Positions 14,411 through 19,231 of a DNA stretch of 19,231 nucleotides are shown here, one piece after another. The notes beneath the pieces were generated by a model, which did no database searches, was not told the DNA's origin, and was given only the letters and a program-made list of their open reading frames with translations. Numbering within the stretch: position 1 is the stretch's first letter; the number at the start of each line of letters is the position of its first letter. The DNA is from Thermoleophilia bacterium (GTDB taxonomy: Bacteria; Actinomycetota; Thermoleophilia; Gaiellales; Gaiellaceae), in NCBI GenBank assembly GCA_013362295.1, contig JABFWJ010000327.1, forward strand, positions 1-19,231, given 5' to 3'. Both the position numbers and the translations under genes were made by a program.

Positions 14411-15133
14411 CTAAGACTCGCGCAGGATGTTGCCGCCGGAGACCTGCGCGAGCGCCATCACGACGATCTCGTCGATGTTGACGTTCGGCCGCCGCGTGAG
14501 CGCGAACAGGATGCAGTCGGCGATGTCCTCGGCGACGAGCGGTCCACCCAGCGCGACGTTCGAGTAGACCGCCTTCGCCTTCTCCTCGTCGCCCTTGAAG
14601 CGCACCTTGGAGAAGTTCGTCTCGACGAGGCCGCCGGCGACGTTCGTCACGCGCACCGGCTTGCCCTGCAGGTCGTCGCGCAGCGCGCGCGTGTAACCGT
14701 GCACAGCGAACTTCGATGCGACGTAGGACGAGCCGCTCGGATACGACCAGATGCCGGCGACGGAGCCGAGGTTCACGATGTGCCCGCCGCCGTCCTCCAC
14801 GAGGTGCGGGACGCAGAGCCGCGTCATGCGCATCAACCCGAGCACGTTCGTCTCGATCACCTCGCGCTCGTCCTCCTCGAGCGACTCCCACACCGGATCG
14901 CGACCGCGCGAGAGGCCGGCGTTGTTGACGAGGATGTCGAGCCCCCCGAGCTCCGCGACGGCCGCCTCGACGAAGCGCGCGCTGCTCTCGGGATCCGTCA
15001 CGTCGAGGTTGCCCGCCGAGCGGGAGCCGGTGTAGACCCGCGCACCCGCCTCCTCGAGCGCCCGTGCCGTCGCAGCGCCGATGCCGCTCGACGCGCCCGT
15101 GACGATCGCCCGCTTGCCGTCGAGTGCGGCCAC
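14411..15133 (-). CDS. SDR-family NAD(P)-dependent oxidoreductase
   Basis: A 240-aa classical short-chain dehydrogenase. Cofactor motif TGASSGIG (12-19), NNAG (70-73), catalytic Asn96, Ser124, Tyr137 and Lys141 (SSYVASK) are all present, so it should be active. The tail ALTRRPNVNIDEIVVMALAQ resembles the YdfG-type group (NADP-dependent 3-hydroxy acid/serine dehydrogenases), which suggests an NADP-dependent hydroxy-acid or alcohol dehydrogenase; the substrate is inferred only weakly. Start is GTG at 15131-15133 (reading the complement); there is no Shine-Dalgarno sequence but a TAGTCT box lies seven bases upstream. It is divergent from the DUF4129 operon with a 64-bp gap, and its stop abuts that of the GNAT gene with no gap. 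Confidence 0.92.
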   Translation of the reverse strand: MAALDGKRAIVTGASSGIGAATARALEEAGARVYTGSRSAGNLDVTDPESSARFVEAAVAELGGLDILVNNAGLSRGRDPVWESLEEDEREVIETNVLGLMRMTRLCVPHLVEDGGGHIVNLGSVAGIWSYPSGSSYVASKFAVHGYTRALRDDLQGKPVRVTNVAGGLVETNFSKVRFKGDEEKAKAVYSNVALGGPLVAEDIADCILFALTRRPNVNIDEIVVMALAQVSGGNILRES

Positions 15134-15140
15134 CGAGCGC

Positions 15141-15146
15141 AGACTA
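15141..15146 (-). promoter_or_regulatory. Candidate -10 box (TAGTCT) for leaderless SDR transcript
   Basis: On the minus strand, CGGTTAGTCT is followed by seven bases and then the GTG start. It fits TANNNT with leaderless spacing. No good -35 match lies 16-18 bases further upstream. Confidence 0.42.
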
Positions 15147-15182
15147 ACCGTCCTGTAACAACGAACCGGCGGCTGATGCGTC

Positions 15183-15188
15183 TAAGTT
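15183..15188 (+). promoter_or_regulatory. Candidate -10 box (TAAGTT) for the DUF4129-MoxR operon
   Basis: TAAGTT ends nine bases before the ATG at 15198, and no Shine-Dalgarno sequence is present, so the transcript would start within a few bases of the ATG. It sits 37 bp from the opposite -10 box of the SDR gene. Confidence 0.4.
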
Positions 15189-15197
15189 CCAAGATCC

Positions 15198-16073
15198 ATG
15201 GAACCCCCCGCCACCGGCCGCAGCACGAGGCTGGCGTTCGTCGCCGTCGGCCTCCTCGCGCTGCTCGGCGTGGTCGCGTTCGCGAGCCGTAGCGGGCTCG
15301 GGCACCAGTCGCAGGCGCGGCCCAGCGCGGGCTATCTCAACTACGCCTTCACCGCCTTCCTCATCCTCTTCGTGCTCGCGATCCCGGTCGCGGTCTACGG
15401 GTTCGTGATCCAGGCACGTGAGGGCGAGGTACAGCGCAAGAGCTACCGGCAGCGGACGCTCGAGAGCATCGGGATGCTGTTCTTCTTCTGCGCGCTGGCG
15501 TTCGTCGTCATCTACCTCAAGCGCCACCACCACTCGCTGTTCAACATCAACCCGAAGGCCCTGAAGAACGGGCAGTCCGTCCTCAAGAGGCGGCACGGCC
15601 AGCCTGCCGCGGTCGAGCCGCACTTCGAGTGGACCGTGTTCTGGGTGGCGGTCGTCGCGCTCGCGATCGGCAGCGGCTGGTTCTACTACAACTGGCGCAC
15701 GCGCAAGAGACGCACCGCGGTACCGATCGATCAGGAGCGCGCGGTGGCCGAGGACTTCGCGGCCTCGATCGGCGACGCGATCGACGACCTCGAGGCCGAA
15801 CCCGACGCGAGGCGCGCCGTGATCGCCGCCTACGCACGCATGGAGGCGGTGCTCGCTCGGAACGGCCTGCGCCGCAGGCCGAGCGAGACGCCGCTCGAGT
15901 ACCTGCGCCGGATCCTGCTCGGCCTGTCCGCGCGCGGCGACGCCGTCAGCCGCCTGACCTCGCTCTTCGAGCAGGCGAAGTTCAGCCGACACGAGATCGA
16001 CGCGTCGATGAAGGAGGACGCGATCGGCGCGCTGCGGGAGATCCGCTCCGACCTGCAGGGAGCGCCGGCATGA
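15198..16073 (+). CDS. DUF4129 domain-containing membrane protein
   Basis: A 291-aa protein with about four membrane segments (near 12-29, 48-71, 89-107 and 144-164), then a cytosolic tail with a DUF4129 domain (about 205-275): RRAVIAAYARMEAVLARNG, RPSETPLEYLRR and LFEQAKFSRHEI are its usual landmarks. DUF4129 is often found in MoxR/DUF58/transglutaminase clusters or fused to transglutaminase proteins; its biochemical role is unknown. The segment 109-135 (HHHSLFNINP...) is a basic loop between the last two membrane segments. The ATG at 15198 opens the operon and lacks a Shine-Dalgarno sequence. The stop overlaps the next ATG (ATGA at 16070-16073). Confidence 0.85.
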   Translation: MEPPATGRSTRLAFVAVGLLALLGVVAFASRSGLGHQSQARPSAGYLNYAFTAFLILFVLAIPVAVYGFVIQAREGEVQRKSYRQRTLESIGMLFFFCALAFVVIYLKRHHHSLFNINPKALKNGQSVLKRRHGQPAAVEPHFEWTVFWVAVVALAIGSGWFYYNWRTRKRRTAVPIDQERAVAEDFAASIGDAIDDLEAEPDARRAVIAAYARMEAVLARNGLRRRPSETPLEYLRRILLGLSARGDAVSRLTSLFEQAKFSRHEIDASMKEDAIGALREIRSDLQGAPA

Positions 16074-16570
16074 GACGCCACCTGCTCGATCTGATCGTGC
16101 TCTTCGTCCTCGCATCGCTGATCTGCGGTTACGTCTCGCTCGCGCAGCCGGGCCTGCGCAACGTAACGCTGCACGTTTACGTCTTCCTCGTCGGCGGGCT
16201 GCTGATGCTGGGGCTCGTCGCGGCGGCCGGAGACTCGGTGCCGCGGCGCAGGCGCTCGGAGCTCGAACGCGCGCTCTCGGAGTCCGGTCACCACGACCGG
16301 CGCATCCCCGAGGTGGAGCGCGTGGAGCGCGAGGTGACGCTGGCGACCGCTTCCGCGTACGACCTGCACTATCGACTGCTGCCCCACCTGCGGGAGATCG
16401 CGCAGTGCCGGCTCGAGCGGAGCGGTCGGACGCCGTGCGCGGAGACGCTCGGCCGCTGGTGGGAGCTGCTGCGCCCCGACCGGCCCGAGCCCGAGGATCG
16501 CTTCGCCCCCGGCATCAAGCAGGCGGAGCTGCGCGCACTCGTCAACGACCTTGAGAAGATGGGCCGGTGA
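16070..16570 (+). CDS. Small uncharacterised membrane protein in MoxR operon
   Basis: A 166-aa protein I do not recognise as a named family. Two hydrophobic segments (about 5-24 LLDLIVLFVLASLICGYVSL and 31-53) are followed by a charged cytosolic tail of about 110 aa, with RRRRSELERAL, EVERVEREVTLATASAYDL and RLLPHLREIAQCRLER suggesting helices. Its position between the DUF4129 gene and moxR, joined by ATGA and GTGA overlaps, implies it belongs to the same complex or pathway. A scaffold or regulatory subunit for the ATPase is one possibility, inferred only from context. Confidence 0.75.
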   Translation: MRRHLLDLIVLFVLASLICGYVSLAQPGLRNVTLHVYVFLVGGLLMLGLVAAAGDSVPRRRRSELERALSESGHHDRRIPEVERVEREVTLATASAYDLHYRLLPHLREIAQCRLERSGRTPCAETLGRWWELLRPDRPEPEDRFAPGIKQAELRALVNDLEKMGR

Positions 16571-17532
16571 ACCTCAGCGAAGTCGCCGAGCTCGCGAACC
16601 GCGTCCTCGACGAGGTCGAACGCGTCGTGCTCGGCAAGCGCGATGCCCTGGAGCTCCTGCTGCTCGGGCTCCTCGCAGACGGACACGTGCTGATCGAGGA
16701 TTACCCGGGCCTCGCGAAGACCCTGATGGCGCGCTCGTTCGCACAGGTGACGTCGCTCGATTTCTCCCGGATCCAGTTCACGCCGGATCTGATGCCCTCG
16801 GACGTCACCGGCTCGTCGATCTTCAACCAGCGCGAGGCCGACTTCGAGTTTCGGCCCGGGCCGATCTTCGCCAACCTCCTGCTCGCGGACGAGATCAACC
16901 GCGCTCCGCCGAAGACACAAGCCGCGCTGCTCGAGGCGATGCAGGAGCGCCAGGTGACGAGCGAGGGGCAGACTCGCAAGCTCGGCCCGCCATTCCTCGT
17001 GCTCGCGACGCAGAACCCGATCGAGTACGAGGGGACGTATCCGCTGCCGGAGGCGCAGCTCGACCGCTTCCTGCTGCGCATGTCGGTCGGCTATCCGTCG
17101 CGCGACGACGAGTGGCAGGTGCTCGCAAACCGCGCCGAGCGCCGGACCGACGAGGTCGAGCTGACGCCGCTCGTCGACCGCCGGACGCTGATCGCGATGC
17201 AGCAGGCGGTCGAGGACGTCTTCGTGTCGGAGCCGGTCGGTCTCTACATGGTCGACCTCGTGGCCGCGACGCGCGAGGCGCAATCCGTGCAGGTGGGGGC
17301 CTCGCCGCGCGGCTCCCTCGCGCTCCTCAAACTCTCACGCTGCCGCGCCGCGCTCCGGGGACGCGACTACGTCACGCCGGACGACGTGAAGGCAGTCGCC
17401 GTGCCGGCGCTCGCGCACCGGCTGACGTTGCGGCCCGAGCTGTGGGTGCAGCGCGTGTCGGCCGAGGACATCGTCCGCGAGCGGCTCGACGCGGTGCCGA
17501 CGCCCGCGGCCGAGGACCTCGCCCGCGCGTGA
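16567..17532 (+). CDS. MoxR-family AAA+ ATPase
   Basis: A 321-aa cytosolic AAA+ ATPase. Walker A is PGLAKTLM (K51), Walker B is LLLADEINRAPPK (D108/E109) and sensor 1 is in LATQNPIEYEGTYPLPEAQLD, followed by DRFLLRMSVGYP; the C-terminal lid ends in ALRGRDYVTPDDVKAVAVPAL. These are typical of the MoxR proper subfamily. MoxR proteins act as chaperone-like ATPases that mature or activate partner complexes, usually with DUF58 (vWA-like) proteins encoded next to them. The Gly-to-Ala change in Walker A is normal in this family. GTG at 16567 overlaps the upstream stop (GTGA), and the gene's own stop overlaps the DUF58 start in the same way. Confidence 0.95.
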   Translation: MNLSEVAELANRVLDEVERVVLGKRDALELLLLGLLADGHVLIEDYPGLAKTLMARSFAQVTSLDFSRIQFTPDLMPSDVTGSSIFNQREADFEFRPGPIFANLLLADEINRAPPKTQAALLEAMQERQVTSEGQTRKLGPPFLVLATQNPIEYEGTYPLPEAQLDRFLLRMSVGYPSRDDEWQVLANRAERRTDEVELTPLVDRRTLIAMQQAVEDVFVSEPVGLYMVDLVAATREAQSVQVGASPRGSLALLKLSRCRAALRGRDYVTPDDVKAVAVPALAHRLTLRPELWVQRVSAEDIVRERLDAVPTPAAEDLARA

Positions 17533-18803
17533 GACGGTGGTCCACGCCGAAGCTCGCGAGCTACGCGGCGCTGTCGGGTGCAGGACTGCTGACCGCGCTC
17601 GTCTTCGCACGCCCGGAGCTCGTCGCGCTCACGGCGCCCTTCCTGCTCGCGCTCGCCGCCGGGCTCGCGCTCGCGACGCCACCGCGACTCGCGGTCCAGG
17701 TCGCGCTCGACGAGCAGCGCGCGCTCGAGGGCGACGAGATCGGCGCGCGCGTTGTCGTCGAGTCCTCGACACCGGTCGACCGTCTCGACCTGTTCCTGCG
17801 CCTTCCGGACGGCCTCGATGTGGCGGACGGACGGAACCCCGTCTCACTGCACCTGCGCGCGGGCGAGCGCCGCGAGCTCGAGCTCAAGCTCCGGGCGGCC
17901 CGCTGGGGCGGCCACGTGCTCGGGCCCGCCTACGCACGCGCGCACGACCCACTCGGATTGCTCGTCTGGGAGACGACGGCCGACACTCGTCCCGAGCTGC
18001 GTGTCTACCCCCGCGAGGACGTCTTGCGCCGCGTCTTGCAGCCGCGCGAGACACAGGTCTTCACGGGCAACGAGGTCGCGCGCACGAAGGGCGAGGGGAT
18101 CGAGTTCGCCGACATCAGGACGTGGCACGCAGGCGACCCGCTCAAGCGAGTGAACTGGCGCGCCAGCGCGCGCCGAGGCGACCTGTGGGTGAACGAGAGC
18201 CATCCCGAGCGCAACACCGACGTGATCCTCTTCGTCGACTCCTTCGCCGAGGCCCGGCACGGTGAGAAGGGGACACTCGACCTCGCGGTGCGGGCGACCA
18301 CGGCGCTGGCCGACGCCTACGTCGGACGGCGCGATCGCGTCGGGCTGATCGCGTTCGGCGGGATCCTGCGCTGGCTCGTCCCGGGCATGGGCCTCGTGCA
18401 CCTCTATCGGATCGTGGACGCGCTGCTCGACACGCAGATCGTCCTCTCGTACTACTGGAAGGAGATCGACGTCATCCCGCCGCGCACGCTGCCGCCGAGC
18501 GCACTGGTGATCGCACTGTCTCCGCTGCTCGATCCGCGTTCCGTGGGCGCGCTGCTCGATCTCCGGGCGCGCGGCTTCGACCTCGCGGTGATCGACGTCT
18601 CCCCCGTCCCGTTCGCGCCGCGGCCGTCGTCGGGGATCGACTCGGTCGCCTACGACATCTGGACGCTCCGCCGAGACGCGCTGCGGCACCGGTTGCAGCG
18701 CGCGGGCGTCGCGGTGGCCGAATGGCGCGACGACACACCCCTGCAAGCCCTGCTCGAGGAGGTGCGGGAATTCAGGCGCTACGCCCGGCACGCGCGCGTG
18801 TGA
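17529..18803 (+). CDS. DUF58 domain-containing protein
   Basis: A 424-aa protein with two N-terminal membrane segments (about 9-26 and 30-50), a beta-rich region (about 55-160) and a DUF58 domain. The signature GIEFADIRTWHAGD...RVNWRASAR (190-215) is complete. The C-terminal part (about 225-400) is vWA-like: VILFVDSFAEAR carries a partial MIDAS-type D-x-F/S-x-S pattern (D-S-F), and LIAFGGILRWLVPG follows. DUF58 proteins are the usual partners of MoxR ATPases and are linked to cell-envelope or stress functions in some species, though no general function is established. GTG at 17529 gives a GTGA overlap with moxR; the frame is open for a long way upstream, but coding evidence supports this start. 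Confidence 0.92.
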   Translation: MRRWSTPKLASYAALSGAGLLTALVFARPELVALTAPFLLALAAGLALATPPRLAVQVALDEQRALEGDEIGARVVVESSTPVDRLDLFLRLPDGLDVADGRNPVSLHLRAGERRELELKLRAARWGGHVLGPAYARAHDPLGLLVWETTADTRPELRVYPREDVLRRVLQPRETQVFTGNEVARTKGEGIEFADIRTWHAGDPLKRVNWRASARRGDLWVNESHPERNTDVILFVDSFAEARHGEKGTLDLAVRATTALADAYVGRRDRVGLIAFGGILRWLVPGMGLVHLYRIVDALLDTQIVLSYYWKEIDVIPPRTLPPSALVIALSPLLDPRSVGALLDLRARGFDLAVIDVSPVPFAPRPSSGIDSVAYDIWTLRRDALRHRLQRAGVAVAEWRDDTPLQALLEEVREFRRYARHARV

Positions 18804-19231
18804 TCACCGCGCTGGGCGCCTTCGCGGCGCTCGGGGCGACCGTCCTCTACGTCGCTGCGAGCGGCGCGCGACTCGCGCCGGTCGGCACGGCGGAGGGAGC
18901 CGTCGGCCTGGCGCTGCTCATGGGAGGCGTCGTCCTGCGCTGGCCGTTGCTGGTCCCGTGGTCGGTGCTCTTCGCCGGCGGGGGCTACCTGCTCGCCCGC
19001 GAGGGCAACGCCGCGGTCGACGGCTGGGCGGCGCTGATCGGGGTCCTGCTGCTCCTCGCGGCCGAGCTTGCGAGCTGGTCGATCGAGCACGACGGACGGA
19101 TCAAGGCGGAGCCCTCGCTCGTCCGACGCCGGGTCGCGACGCTCGCCGCCCTCGTCGCGGCGGCGTTCCTCGTGAACTTCATGCTGCTCGGGACCGCGGG
19201 CCTCTCCGCGCCGGCAGGGATCCTGATCGCG
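18800..19231 (+). CDS. Multi-pass membrane protein, 3' end beyond window (partial)
   Basis: The reading frame starts at GTG 18800 (GTGA overlap with the DUF58 stop) and stays open to the last base, 144 codons. Hydrophobic stretches lie near residues 3-23, 33-55, 56-67, 75-93 and 115-140 (for example VGLALLMGGVVL, WAALIGVLLLLAAEL and ATLAALVAAAFLVNFMLL), so it is an integral membrane protein. In related MoxR-DUF58 clusters a transmembrane gene or a transglutaminase-like gene often follows, but nothing here identifies which. The family is not recognised. Confidence 0.8.
   Translation, partial: MITALGAFAALGATVLYVAASGARLAPVGTAEGAVGLALLMGGVVLRWPLLVPWSVLFAGGGYLLAREGNAAVDGWAALIGVLLLLAAELASWSIEHDGRIKAEPSLVRRRVATLAALVAAAFLVNFMLLGTAGLSAPAGILIA

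Noticed and set aside
16705..16725. Walker A of MoxR reads PGLAKT instead of PGxGKT
   Set aside because: This Ala variant is common in MoxR proteins and does not indicate loss of function.
1..19231. tRNA, rRNA, CRISPR arrays, insertion sequences, prophage or toxin-antitoxin genes
   Set aside because: Looked for on both strands by eye and found none; no transposase, integrase or direct-repeat array is visible.

Overview
The window is a gene-dense, very GC-rich bacterial chromosome segment. It has overlapping start/stop codons, GTG/TTG (and apparently CTG) starts, and several genes that lack a Shine-Dalgarno sequence but carry a TANNNT box 6-10 nt before the start codon. Together with the protein families (MoxR/DUF58/DUF4129 operon, tandem YcaQ-type proteins, an F420-type oxidoreductase, CBS plus gamma-lyase), this suggests a high-GC actinobacterium, possibly of the Thermoleophilia type. 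The lineage is inference only; no rRNA or tRNA is present to confirm it.

Layout. 1-1623: the 3' end of purN overlapping purH (late purine synthesis), closed by a GC-rich hairpin. 1684-5510: a three-gene + strand unit, APC-family permease / acetamidase-formamidase / 14-TM MFS exporter, tightly packed and probably co-transcribed; it reads as import, hydrolysis and export around an unknown amide or amino compound. 5514-6062 (-): a short F420-dependent-NADP-reductase-like protein, divergent from 6124-7509 (+), a cystathionine beta-synthase with C-terminal CBS domains. 7510-7759: a non-coding stretch with palindromes and inverted repeats. 7760-8716 (-): an aminoglycoside-phosphotransferase-like kinase whose 5' end overlaps head to head with the first of two tandem YcaQ/AlkX-type winged-helix putative DNA glycosylases (8700-9698, 9689-10813). 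10823-11974: cystathionine gamma-lyase/synthase, the natural partner of the CBS gene 3.3 kb upstream. 11946-12872 (-): a secreted alpha/beta hydrolase, overlapping its neighbours at both ends. 12852-14410: a metallo-beta-lactamase-fold hydrolase coupled to a GNAT acetyltransferase. 14411-15133 (-): an SDR oxidoreductase, back to back with 15198-19231, a five-gene operon (DUF4129 membrane protein, small membrane protein, MoxR AAA+ ATPase, DUF58 protein, multi-TM protein running off the window) in which every junction is a 4-nt ATGA/GTGA overlap.

Most of the window is ordinary housekeeping or metabolic sequence. I do not see a convincing undescribed defence or mobile system, and no CRISPR, IS, tRNA or rRNA. 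The points most worth a second look are the non-canonical purH start, the paired YcaQ-type paralogs (both with a Q-x-D catalytic-type motif, one apparently missing a winged-helix module), the recurrent leaderless-type promoters (two almost identical, on the two transsulfuration genes), the repeat-bearing intergenic region, the two head-to-head overlapping gene pairs, and the uncharacterised small membrane protein inside the MoxR operon.
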